DNA of 64,000 nt from Litoreibacter roseus (GTDB taxonomy: Bacteria; Pseudomonadota; Alphaproteobacteria; Rhodobacterales; Rhodobacteraceae). Every line of letters starts with the position of its first letter. The stretch's first letter is position 1. The stretch is from assembly GCF_009811795.1 (NCBI RefSeq), contig NZ_BLJE01000002.1, forward strand, positions 1-64,000, in the 5' to 3' direction. The notes beneath the pieces were generated by a model, which worked only from the letters and a program-made list of their open reading frames with translations, was not told the DNA's origin and did not search any database. Positions 27,119 through 34,292 of this stretch are shown piece by piece. A program made the position numbers and the translations under genes.

Positions 27119-28596
27119 CTAAGGTTGAAACTTGCTCAAAGGAACTGCTGGGACATTCATATTTGAGGCTTTTTTCTTTGGTTCATTTTGCGCGTACGTA
27201 TCAGATTTCACCACTACATCGTTCGCGGTGCGCATAGATTTCTCGTTGGCTACCCGTTCACGTTTCAAAAAGCGCGCTAGCTTTTCGACGGCGGTTACCA
27301 CCGCTTGTCCAACTGAACTTTCAAGAATAGCCTCCTTGGAGGTTGCCCACCCTCGTCGCGCTACGTCCCGGAGCTCTTGGAGGGCATACTTCGTCTCTTG
27401 GTGTGCCTCCTGCGCGTCAGAGTGACTAAACCCGCCGCTGAGCTTCATCGACAGCCCATCAGTTTCGCGTACCAGTTGCTCAACCTCGCGGAAATCGTCC
27501 GACGGGTCTCTGCCGCTTTGTTCTCGTATGATCCGGCGGGACCAACTTGCGAAATCCAAGCCTTCGTAATCTTCCATGAAAACCTTGATGGCAGCAGCGC
27601 GAATGTCGAGGTGAGAGTCTTCCAGCTCGACGCCTGCACGGACGATCTCGGCCGCACGTATAAAGTCCGCTTCTGATGGCTCGTAGTCAGCCGCTTTGAT
27701 GGTCCGTTCTAAGTCGGCAATCTCGACCTCAAGTTGTTTCGCTTGTCGATCAAGCGCTGCACAGTCGTTTTTTTTTGAGCCAGTTCGTTGGCCAACTGAG
27801 AAATCTGCATGTTGAGGTTCCCGAGTTCCGCTTTCTGTTGTGCCAGCTCTTCCTGATCTGACGCAACCTGTCCCTTTTCCTTCCGAACCTCCGCAAACTG
27901 CTCCTTCACCCATTCACGGGTGCTCTGGCCCGCAGGTGCATTCACGGAACGGTCTTCACCGTAGTCGATGCCCAAATGATGGACGGCAAGTGCCATGCGC
28001 TCGCGAAGCCGTTGAAAGCTGCCCTTCTTCGACAGGCTATCATGCGAGGCACGTCCAACGGTTCGAACGCCATTCGCGGCGATAGCTTTGGCTTTACGAG
28101 CTTCGAATTCCTCCTCCGTTTCATTACGTTTCTTGCGGCCCGGCTTGCGTGCTTTCTTGGAATAGGTGGGGGCGACAACAGCGTGAATGTGGGGCGTGTC
28201 TTCATCAAGATGTAGCTCGGCAAACACTAGATCAGAGCCAAACTCAGCAAGTAAGTGGTCTATCGTCGTCTTCCGCCATTCGGTCAACCGGTCGTCGTCC
28301 CAAGTACCAATAGCCTTTGGGTCATCGGGCCGGAAAAACTCTGGGGAAGCGCTGACTACGATCCGCAGATACGGCTTCTCAGCTTGCTTAGCGGGCCGCT
28401 GCACCCCGCTAGCATATAGGTTTTTCAAAGACTGGAGCAGGCCGCGATCATCGCCAACTAGAACCTCATTTAGGTAAGAACGAGCAACTACAATATTGGA
28501 CGAACCATCAGGCACACGATTCAAGCAATGACGATCCAACGACGCAATCATACTCGGCGATGCAGGTTCAATGTTGTAGACAAGTTTAGATCTCAT
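27119..28596 (-). CDS. MobV/Pre family relaxase, split by a frameshift at an A9 run
   Basis: The N-terminal part (28596 down to about 27776) starts MRSKLVYNIEPAS and carries the metal and catalytic motif HLDEDTPHIHAVVAPT of MobV relaxases, which nick oriT for plasmid or island mobilization. A coiled coil follows. At the A9 tract (27768-27776, T on the plus strand) this frame runs into a stop at 27709, while the frame shifted by one base continues the coiled coil (LEVEIADLERTIK) to 27119. One extra A would join them into about 492 aa. So it is either a pseudogene, a sequencing error, or a gene decoded by slippage on the homopolymer. Confidence 0.85.
27768..27776 (-). other. A9 homopolymer: candidate slippage site in mobV
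   Basis: Nine A residues on the coding strand (CAA AAA AAA ACG in the upstream frame). Insertion of one A by polymerase slippage, or a -1 ribosomal slip, would restore a continuous relaxase frame. Both halves keep coding character up to the run, which argues against random decay. Confidence 0.6.
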
Positions 28597-28926
28597 CTGG
28601 CACCCCTCGCCCCGGGGCCAAGCAGACTGAAAGTCTCCTTGCTCATAAGGAGACTTTGGGACCCCGCTGCTGCGCACCACCCCAAAATCACCTTCCTCGC
28701 CTTGCCAGGGGCTACTTCGGCCATCGGCCTGCGCGGCTTGCAACCCTGCGGGCCGCGCCTTGCAAAGCCACCGTTGGTGGCTGCAAACCTTCCTTCTCCG
28801 CCAGCCATATGGTGGCGCTGCGAAGGATGGTTTGCTGCAACCCAGACCGACCGGAGACCTCCAATATCGGAGGTCGGTCTGGGTTGTTCAATTGCGGTTG
28901 CCAAACCGCAACTGCGTGAGCGACCA
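28597..28926. other. Hairpin-rich intergenic region, candidate oriT
   Basis: No gene is supported here. Four hairpins follow each other: 28630-28657 (perfect 11-bp arms AAAGTCTCCTT / AAGGAGACTTT), 28766-28782 (AGCCACC / GGTGGCT), 28839-28884 (13-bp arms ACCCAGACCGACC / GGTCGGTCTGGGT) and 28892-28911 (TTGCGGTT / AACCGCAA). The first lies 34 nt upstream of the MobV start, where MobV-type oriT sites usually sit, with an inverted repeat before the nick. Confidence 0.55.
28630..28657 (-). other. Candidate oriT stem-loop
   Basis: A perfect inverted repeat with 11-bp arms and a 6-nt loop (GCTCAT), immediately upstream of the MobV relaxase start. The layout is that of MobV/Pre oriT sites, with the nick expected next to one arm. 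It is the strongest hairpin of the region. Confidence 0.5.
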
Positions 28927-29484
28927 TCAGATCTGGGCATTGCGTTCAACATCTGACCAGTCTGCGTTAGTCGGCAACGTTGCTGCGCGTTGCTGAGCTT
29001 CTCGCAGTGCGACCGGCTCATAGCCCCAGACGTCCACTCCCACGTTGACCGCATTTCGCCTGCCCATCCATTGCTCGTGAACATGGCCGCACAGATGCGG
29101 TTCGCCCTTTCTGGCACGATGCCATGTATTCATCGGATAGTGGCACAGCACCGAATTGAGGCCGGAGCTATCGGCCACTTCCGCAAGATCTGTTACTGAA
29201 GCCCACGGTAGCCGTTGTGTTGCTTCGCCATCATGATTGCCGATGACCACATGCCTCTCTGTGCCGGGGAACCGACCGAACAATTTGTTCAGCCAATCGC
29301 GGTCCTTTGCCTTCGGACCGAACACGAAGTCGCCGACGATCCAAAGAGCATCTTCGAGACCGAGCCTTGAGCTGAGGTTTTCGATCAGCACAGCGTCCAT
29401 TTGCATCACTGTTTTGAATGGCCGAGCGCTGTGCTTGATACTGCTTTCGTGACCGAAATGAGTGTCGGCTGTGTACCAGTTCAT
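28927..29484 (-). CDS. Calcineurin-like metallophosphoesterase (island copy)
   Basis: 185 aa with the same motif order as the chromosomal protein at 135-689: TADTHFGH, GDFVFG, GNHDGE, CHYPMNTW and GHVHEQWMG. By eye the two proteins are alike along their full length. The ATG at 29484 overlaps the TGA of a 59-aa gene (ATGA), so it is translated as the last gene of the DotA/TraY operon. A phosphoesterase with this genetic linkage could act on nucleotides or RNA ends during transfer, but that is speculative. Confidence 0.88.
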   Translation of the reverse strand: MNWYTADTHFGHESSIKHSARPFKTVMQMDAVLIENLSSRLGLEDALWIVGDFVFGPKAKDRDWLNKLFGRFPGTERHVVIGNHDGEATQRLPWASVTDLAEVADSSGLNSVLCHYPMNTWHRARKGEPHLCGHVHEQWMGRRNAVNVGVDVWGYEPVALREAQQRAATLPTNADWSDVERNAQI

Positions 29485-29660
29485 AATTGCTCTGCCTCCT
29501 TCTGGTTCGCACGGAAAGCGTTTTTGCAAGCTGCTTCGCAATCCTTCACGCAAGCCTTTCGGAAAGCTTTTTCGCAAGCCTGTTGGCTTTCAAAACAGCT
29601 TGCTGCATGGATTCTTGGCCAAAAAAGTGCGCCATAGTGTCTGGTCTTGGGCACGATCAT
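29481..29660 (-). CDS. 59-aa Cys-rich helical protein
   Basis: A small gene of 60 codons including the stop, easily missed by length cut-offs. It starts MIVPKTRHYG and its second half has regularly spaced cysteines in a helical pattern (ASCFESQQACEKAF, then RKACVKDCEAACKNAF). The start ATG overlaps the TGA of the 178-aa gene and its TGA overlaps the ATG of the phosphoesterase, both as ATGA. Such double overlap strongly supports real translation. The Cys spacing (CEKAFRKAC, CVKDC, CEAAC) suggests metal or disulfide-stabilised helices. No family is recognised. Confidence 0.7.
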   Translation of the reverse strand: MIVPKTRHYGALFWPRIHAASCFESQQACEKAFRKACVKDCEAACKNAFRANQKEAEQL

Positions 29661-30193
29661 GATTTTCTGTACGCTAATGGGTCACCGAAATGCGGCGGTT
29701 TGCGACCGTAGATCCAGCGGGATTTCACGCCGATCCACTCTTCGTTGCCATATTGATCTGTGTCGTGTCGGGTCATCTCAAACAAGATTAGGCCGTTTGG
29801 ATCACGCGAAAGATCGAAAAACGGCGGCAGCTCTAACCGGCCGAAGACGGACTGGTGGATGCGGCCTTGTAATTTTGCCCACACCTTCTCCATTCCTGCA
29901 CGGACCAAGAAGACTGGTCTCTCAGGGAAACCTGCCTTGTTCCAATGTCTTTGGAGGTATTGGGCTATTCTCGCGCGTTCGTGTTCGATCAGCTCGACCG
30001 TAGGCCAAGGTGTTTTCCAGTCCGCAGAATTGAGCGATTTCTGCGTAAGTCTAGGCTCGTAACCCTCTACGATGCGATCCAGATCAAGGTTCTTTAGCGC
30101 CGTATCGAACTGTTGTTGCTGCTCCTTCATCCGCTCCGCGCGTCGATGCATCGCGCGGCCGGGTGCCATCAGAGCATTCCATAGACCGCTCAT
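29657..30193 (-). CDS. Hypothetical protein in the TraY-like operon
   Basis: 178 aa, no recognised domain. The N-terminus is basic and helical (APGRAMHRRAERMKEQQQQF), the middle contains PERPVFLVRAGMEKVWAKLQ, and the C-terminus includes EWIGVKSRWIYG. It is cytoplasmic by appearance, with no signal or membrane segment. It overlaps the end of the DotA/TraY-like gene by ATGA and the start of the 59-aa gene by ATGA, so its product probably works with that membrane protein. Confidence 0.75.
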   Translation of the reverse strand: MSGLWNALMAPGRAMHRRAERMKEQQQQFDTALKNLDLDRIVEGYEPRLTQKSLNSADWKTPWPTVELIEHERARIAQYLQRHWNKAGFPERPVFLVRAGMEKVWAKLQGRIHQSVFGRLELPPFFDLSRDPNGLILFEMTRHDTDQYGNEEWIGVKSRWIYGRKPPHFGDPLAYRKS

Positions 30194-32547
30194 TGCGTCG
30201 GCCTCGGTAGATTGCGACTACTGCTATCCTGTCCTTGCCTGCGCAGCTTACCCAGTTGACTGTGAGAGCTGCCAACACGCGCCCCAACGCCTCTGGCACC
30301 CATGTAGCCAAGGCCGCCTGCCATTACTGTTTTGTCCGCGATGGCTCCGGGCTGTGTGAAGCGCCCCAGACCGGCACCAATCATGTTCATGGCGGTCTCT
30401 CCGAATTCGCTAATGATCTGGGAGCCGTAAAGCACCGTCAGGAAGGCAAGCAGAACGTAGACGATCAGCAACAACACCATCACCACGATACCGATGGTGC
30501 TGTTCACGGCTGTCGCCGCGAACCCGGCCAGATCAGGCACTGTATCTGCGCCAGAAATCCCGTCAAAGAACATCAGCCGCCCAAAGAAGGTGTGGAGGAT
30601 GTAGAGCATGACCGAGATCATCATCATCGAGATCACCAGTCCGACCACGATGAAGAATGGACGCAGGAAGAGGCCCAAAGTAGCCAGCAGCGCCTTCGAT
30701 AAATCTGATCCGAATAGGTTCGCTTCCCGCGAGGGCGTAAACATCCGCAGCAGCATGAGCGGCCACGCGAACATCATTTCGAGGATCTGAAGCAGCCAGC
30801 TCATGATAGCGGTAAAGAAATAGACCATTGGAACCAACGGCAGGACGATCATCATCACCAACCCGACAACGAGTAGCGTGATGCCAATGCCTGTCAGGCC
30901 GGATGACGCCATGCCCACAACCTCGCCACTCCCGAATATGAAGTCGGCACCGCGCCCGAGGATGCTCTGGTTTGCGACCTCAAGGCCGACACCCGCCGTC
31001 AGCGCCGTTCCCCCTGCCCCGGCAAGGATTGTGCCCTGGCGTTGTACTTGCAGCATGGGATCAACGAATCCGAAATTACCTTCGGCCGTGTTCGTCGCAA
31101 CCGGGCTGAAGACGTTCAGGATGCCGCGATAGAGGCCGTTGATGGCTCTTTGGTCGATGGCACTCTGGGGCACCTCGCCCATGGCCGCATTCATCGGGGT
31201 TTCCACATCGGGGAGCGGTAGGTTCACCACGTTCGAGGCGATCTCATCCCATGTGTCTTGGTCCGCATCCGCCTTCGCGACCATTTCTCGAACGACGCTG
31301 TTGTTGCGCTCGCCCCGGCTGTAGCCTTCGCCGCGCAAGAAATCCGAAATTTGATTGTTGCGGGCTGCTTGCATGGCCAGCGTGTCACCGGGAAACTCGA
31401 TGGAGGTGACGGTCGAGGCCACACCTCGCTGCCAGACCGGTGCCACCATCCAGCCTTCGGTAGTGACCATATTGAGCAGCCCGTCATGTACGTCCTCGAC
31501 CACATCAGACGAGATCGACGTGGAGATCGCAGGTCCGCTAAGGTATGATGCAACCGCTGCATAGACGGCGGCGCGAGATGGTGCCAGCAGGGCTTCACTA
31601 TCGCGCTCGCCGTTATAGACCGCGAAGGCTAATGCCTGAGCTGCATCAGACAGCTCTGGCAACACTTCTTCGGCCAGATGCGCGAACTGTTGTTGCGCCC
31701 GACCCGCCATCAGGCCGACTTCGAGACCGCCCCCGTCCTCGATAGCTGAATAGCTGTCGGTCGCACCAACGGACCCGCAATAATTGCTGCGACCGCTGAA
31801 CGCTGCGCCGCCGGCCTCTTCGGCGAAGAACATCTGGTAGCTCATGCCGACGACCTGACGACCACCGACACCATCCCAGAACCCGGATGTGTCTTCCAGT
31901 ACCAGCGGCGACTGGCGGAGCCGGATCGCGCCTGTGGTGCCGGTCGCGCTGACCTCATCAAGGGTGACATCCCCATCACCGTTGATGACCCTCTCGATGC
32001 GGTTGGCGTTGATCGCGCAGATATGCCCCGTAACCAGCGCATCGAAAGCGCCGCCAAACTGCTGCACCAGCCGGTCGGAGTCAGGCGGTATCCGTGCGAA
32101 AGAGCCGGACGTCAGAGGTGTTCCGCTGAGCATGTCGTCCGCGACGTTGCGCCATGTCACGTCAGCGAAAGCGCTGCCTTGCAGCACCAGCCACAAAAGA
32201 GCAACTTGGATCAGGGAGAAGCCTCCGACGATGGGGACGAAGCCAGCCACCCCGAAGACAGTGCGTAAAACAGTGTACTTCGTATCGGCGGATTGGCCGA
32301 AAGTCTTCCCGTCCGCCGCCGTGTCAAAAATCATTGAGTAGATGGTAAACGTCAGCACCGCCAGCATCGCGAGAAGGCAGAACGCGTTGAAGACGGTGAA
32401 GATGGTTTCAAGCCAGTTGGCGACGACGATGGTGTCGTCGCCGTCGCCATGTAGGCGGGGAATGATGCCGCCGAAGAGGCGTGTGAGAATGTCGGCTGAG
32501 AAATCATTGCCGATATCTGGAGGAACAAAAAGCTCATCGAATTCCAT
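30190..32547 (-). CDS. DotA/TraY family membrane protein
   Basis: 785 aa. Hydrophobic segments at about residues 45-75 and 95-120 flank a long hydrophilic middle. A cluster of membrane segments lies at about 535-720 (for example LTGIGITLLVVGLVMMIVLP). The pattern resembles DotA of the Dot/Icm system and TraY of IncI plasmids, inner-membrane proteins of type IVB secretion; TraY is also the target of entry exclusion. The other type IVB genes are absent from the island, so this is an orphan component, perhaps used with a helper plasmid's machinery. Confidence 0.8.
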   Translation of the reverse strand: MEFDELFVPPDIGNDFSADILTRLFGGIIPRLHGDGDDTIVVANWLETIFTVFNAFCLLAMLAVLTFTIYSMIFDTAADGKTFGQSADTKYTVLRTVFGVAGFVPIVGGFSLIQVALLWLVLQGSAFADVTWRNVADDMLSGTPLTSGSFARIPPDSDRLVQQFGGAFDALVTGHICAINANRIERVINGDGDVTLDEVSATGTTGAIRLRQSPLVLEDTSGFWDGVGGRQVVGMSYQMFFAEEAGGAAFSGRSNYCGSVGATDSYSAIEDGGGLEVGLMAGRAQQQFAHLAEEVLPELSDAAQALAFAVYNGERDSEALLAPSRAAVYAAVASYLSGPAISTSISSDVVEDVHDGLLNMVTTEGWMVAPVWQRGVASTVTSIEFPGDTLAMQAARNNQISDFLRGEGYSRGERNNSVVREMVAKADADQDTWDEIASNVVNLPLPDVETPMNAAMGEVPQSAIDQRAINGLYRGILNVFSPVATNTAEGNFGFVDPMLQVQRQGTILAGAGGTALTAGVGLEVANQSILGRGADFIFGSGEVVGMASSGLTGIGITLLVVGLVMMIVLPLVPMVYFFTAIMSWLLQILEMMFAWPLMLLRMFTPSREANLFGSDLSKALLATLGLFLRPFFIVVGLVISMMMISVMLYILHTFFGRLMFFDGISGADTVPDLAGFAATAVNSTIGIVVMVLLLIVYVLLAFLTVLYGSQIISEFGETAMNMIGAGLGRFTQPGAIADKTVMAGGLGYMGARGVGARVGSSHSQLGKLRRQGQDSSSRNLPRPTQ

Positions 32548-32550
32548 CGC

Positions 32551-32790
32551 TTAGGCTCTCCGAAAATCGTGTTTCAGCAGCACACGGCCGTTGGTAGCAA
32601 TCGCTGGCAGAATGATCTCGCCAGAACTCAGCTCAAAGGCTGTTCCGGCTGCTTCTGCGCGACCATCGCGCTCCACAAAAACAGTCCAGAACATCGCTGT
32701 TCCGTTCTCACGCTGGTAATGCTCTGCACGCTCGAACGGGGTTTGGGGTTGGCGGATCAGATTGAAATCGTCATGTCTTGTTTCAGCCAT
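32551..32790 (-). CDS. Small hypothetical protein, first gene of the TraY-like operon
   Basis: 79 aa, no recognised family. It contains NGTAMFWTVFVERDGRAEAA, a short beta-rich region, and ends VLLKHDFRRA. A good ribosome-binding site (AAAGGAG) precedes the ATG at 32790. The DotA/TraY-like gene begins 3 nt after its stop, so the two are coupled. Confidence 0.65.
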   Translation of the reverse strand: MAETRHDDFNLIRQPQTPFERAEHYQRENGTAMFWTVFVERDGRAEAAGTAFELSSGEIILPAIATNGRVLLKHDFRRA

Positions 32791-32901
32791 TGAAAGCTCC
32801 TTTCAGCTTTTGTGGTCAGCGGCGGCAGTGCGGGGCTACGCGCTGTCGTCGCGATAATCTTGCCACAAGAAGGCACGTGTGGCGAGAATAGAATCCGATA
32901 T

Positions 32902-32930
32902 TACCTATATATTTCATATAGTTGGTCCAA
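32902..32930 (-). promoter_or_regulatory. Candidate promoter of the TraY-like operon
   Basis: On the minus strand TTGGAC (32925-32930) and TAGGTA (32902-32907) are 17 nt apart, in the AT-rich part of the gap upstream of the 79-aa gene. A CTATAT / ATATAG inverted repeat (32905-32921) overlaps the -10 region and might be a regulator site. Weak match, assigned mainly by position. Confidence 0.35.
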
Positions 32931-33053
32931 TCCCACAGCTAGATTTTGCCGTTGGAGATCGAGATTGACCCAGCTCGCAAGATTCCGACTTAAAAGTCAT
33001 AGACCTAGAGCTGGGTTGTTTTGTCGGTTGCTTTTTATTGCAGTCGATTGTGC

Positions 33054-33926
33054 TCATGATCTGAGACCCGCCGCCTGAATTTCCGCTTTCGTCACTATCT
33101 CAGAGGCAAGCAATGCCGTGACCTGAGATGCCGTAATGTGTATACACATTGGGCTGCGGTCCTTGATCCAACAGGCCAACCGCACATGATGATCGGCCTC
33201 TAACGCCCGCGCCTTCTTGCGGTCTTCCACCGCCTTCTCGACATAGGCCTGCCAGCGTCGCATCCGAAACCAGTTGTCCGAAAAGCAAACCTTGGAACGG
33301 GTGAACTCTGCGCTTTCGTTGGCATAGGCTTGCACAGCTTGCAGCAAGTCCTCCGGCTTGATCCCTTTCGTCATGGCTTCTTCGATCTGAGCAAGGCAGG
33401 CCGCTTTGCCACGAATACGATCCGGAGGATATGCCACCAAGATCTTCTCAGTCTCCACCGCCTCGCGCCTGCGCGAAGGAGGTTCTTTCATAGGTTCAAT
33501 GGTAAGGTTCGTGTCTCGATTTGAGACTACCCCCGTCTCATCCTTGAGACGCTTCCTACGCCTTTTTGAGACCTTTCCCCCCGTCTCATTTTGAGACGAA
33601 ACCGCATTCTGATCGCTGCCTCCACCCTTTGGGCGTGCGCTTGGCCCCAAGGTAATATCGAGATGCAGCTCATACTGATTGGACCCGCGCCCGCCATCAC
33701 CGTCACCGCGAGCATGGCGAGTGACGAGGCCGCAGTCCTCCAAAGTGGTCAGGTGCCGAAACAAAGTTGCTCGGCCCATCTCGCATTCGTCCGCCAACCT
33801 CTGGGCGCTCGGATTGCATTGGCCAGTTTCCTTGTTGTGAAAATCTGCAAGTTGGATCAGCACAATCTTCGCGGCTGGCTTCAAGCCTTTAACGTTCGCG
33901 GCCCAGATCAATGCCATGCCACTCAT
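33054..33926 (-). CDS. Winged-helix replication-initiator-like protein
   Basis: About 290 aa. The N-terminal 100 residues are a helix-turn-helix domain of the kind seen in RepO/phage-O-like initiators and plasmid Rep proteins (KIVLIQLADFHNKETGQCNP, then LADECEMGRATLFRHLTTLE). The central part is basic and low in complexity and is encoded by DNA carrying repeated TGAGAC sites. The C-terminal half is helical. The ATG at 33926 (MSGMALIW) is preferred. It may start replication of the excised circle or act as a regulator. Confidence 0.6.
   Translation of the reverse strand: MSGMALIWAANVKGLKPAAKIVLIQLADFHNKETGQCNPSAQRLADECEMGRATLFRHLTTLEDCGLVTRHARGDGDGGRGSNQYELHLDITLGPSARPKGGGSDQNAVSSQNETGGKVSKRRRKRLKDETGVVSNRDTNLTIEPMKEPPSRRREAVETEKILVAYPPDRIRGKAACLAQIEEAMTKGIKPEDLLQAVQAYANESAEFTRSKVCFSDNWFRMRRWQAYVEKAVEDRKKARALEADHHVRLACWIKDRSPMCIHITASQVTALLASEIVTKAEIQAAGLRS
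33513..33597. repeat. Iteron-like TGAGAC repeats inside the rep-like gene
   Basis: TGAGAC or its near copy occurs at 33522, 33545, 33567 and 33592, spaced 23, 22 and 25 bp (about two helical turns). Three of the four are completed to palindromes with GTCTC arms: 33513-33527, 33535-33550 and 33583-33597. Origins with iterons inside the initiator gene are known from lambda O, so this is a candidate replication origin. Confidence 0.55.
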
Positions 33927-33994
33927 GATGCCACCTGCCTTGCCAGAAATGAGCGGCATGAGTATATTGAACGAGAAGAAGACTTTTCGAATTG

Positions 33995-34035
33995 GCCGTT
34001 GAGGTGAGTGCCAGCTCTCTCAACGGCTTTTCTTT
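33995..34035 (+). terminator. Terminator-like hairpin facing serC
   Basis: GCCGTTGAG (33995-34003) pairs with CTCAACGGC (34019-34027) and is followed by TTTTCTTT on the plus strand. It would stop transcripts running rightward through or antisense to the rep-like gene before they reach serC. Confidence 0.6.
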
Positions 34036-34118
34036 GTCCGATGTCCCTACATCGCCGTTTCCGACAAAGTGAATGAGCTGATTCCCGGATCAGCCATGGC
34101 AGAACAAAGCGCGATCCG

Positions 34119-34139
34119 CTTGTGTCAGATTTGTGCCAA
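34119..34139 (+). repeat. Right arm-like integrase site
   Basis: CTTGTGTC-NNN-TTTGTGCCAA, 18 of 21 positions identical to 19091-19111 and in the same orientation. It has two TTGTGYC half-sites 11 bp apart, and lies 104 nt inside the right core repeat. Confidence 0.6.
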
Positions 34140-34209
34140 TAGGAAACATGCGTTCCTGCATCGTTCTGCAAAAGTCTACATTTACCTGCATGGCAAGTAC
34201 CTTTGCCTG

Positions 34210-34238
34210 TTGCTGTTTTTACTGGGGTTCCGTATGTC
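34210..34238 (+). promoter_or_regulatory. Candidate island-supplied serC promoter
   Basis: TTGCTG (34210-34215) and TATGTC (34233-34238) are 17 nt apart and end 5 nt before the right 27-bp repeat. This is the same spacing and the same distance to the repeat as the candidate original promoter at 18972-19000. Transcription would start close to the first base of the leader hairpin. Confidence 0.45.
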
Positions 34239-34243
34239 CGGCG

Positions 34244-34270
34244 GTGGGACACCCTTCCCCAACGAAGGGC
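34244..34270 (+). ncRNA. serC leader hairpin (serC RNA motif-like), also right attachment site
   Basis: The 27-bp core repeat of the island. In RNA it forms CCCUUC-CCCAAC-GAAGGG right at the predicted 5' end of the serC mRNA, 22 nt before the serC start codon. A conserved structured element upstream of serC-serA is known in alphaproteobacteria as the serC motif, and position and form agree; the exact match to the published consensus is from memory. It doubles as the attachment core, so integration leaves a hairpin intact in front of serC. Confidence 0.65.
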
Positions 34271-34292
34271 ATATATCTGTAAGGATACTAAA

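Larger units (their letters stand above)
19006..34270. mobile_element. Integrative mobilizable island in the serB-serC gap
   Basis: About 15.2 kb bounded by 27-bp direct repeats, with a tyrosine integrase next to the left repeat. It carries DNA-binding accessory proteins, an XRE regulator, a five-gene defence-like cargo, a MobV relaxase with a hairpin-rich oriT candidate, a DotA/TraY-like operon and a replication-like protein with internal repeats. The base composition is visibly more AT-rich than the flanking genes, especially at 20.5-27 kb. No phage structural genes and no full type IV secretion system are present, so it probably depends on a helper for transfer. The target is the leader hairpin of serC rather than a tRNA gene. 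Confidence 0.88.
33927..34292. other. Non-coding right end of the island and serC leader
   Basis: About 366 nt without a gene. It holds a terminator-like hairpin on the plus strand (33995-34035), a region of nested inverted repeats near 34032-34067, the right arm-like integrase site, a candidate promoter, and the right core repeat that doubles as the serC leader hairpin. Confidence 0.6.

Noticed and set aside
28593-29117. 174-aa minus-strand frame across the hairpin region
   Set aside because: Overlaps the phosphoesterase gene in another frame and runs through structured non-coding DNA; no ribosome-binding site.
19006-34270. Island interpreted as a prophage
   Set aside because: No capsid, tail, portal or lysis genes; the mobilization and TraY-like genes favour a mobilizable element.
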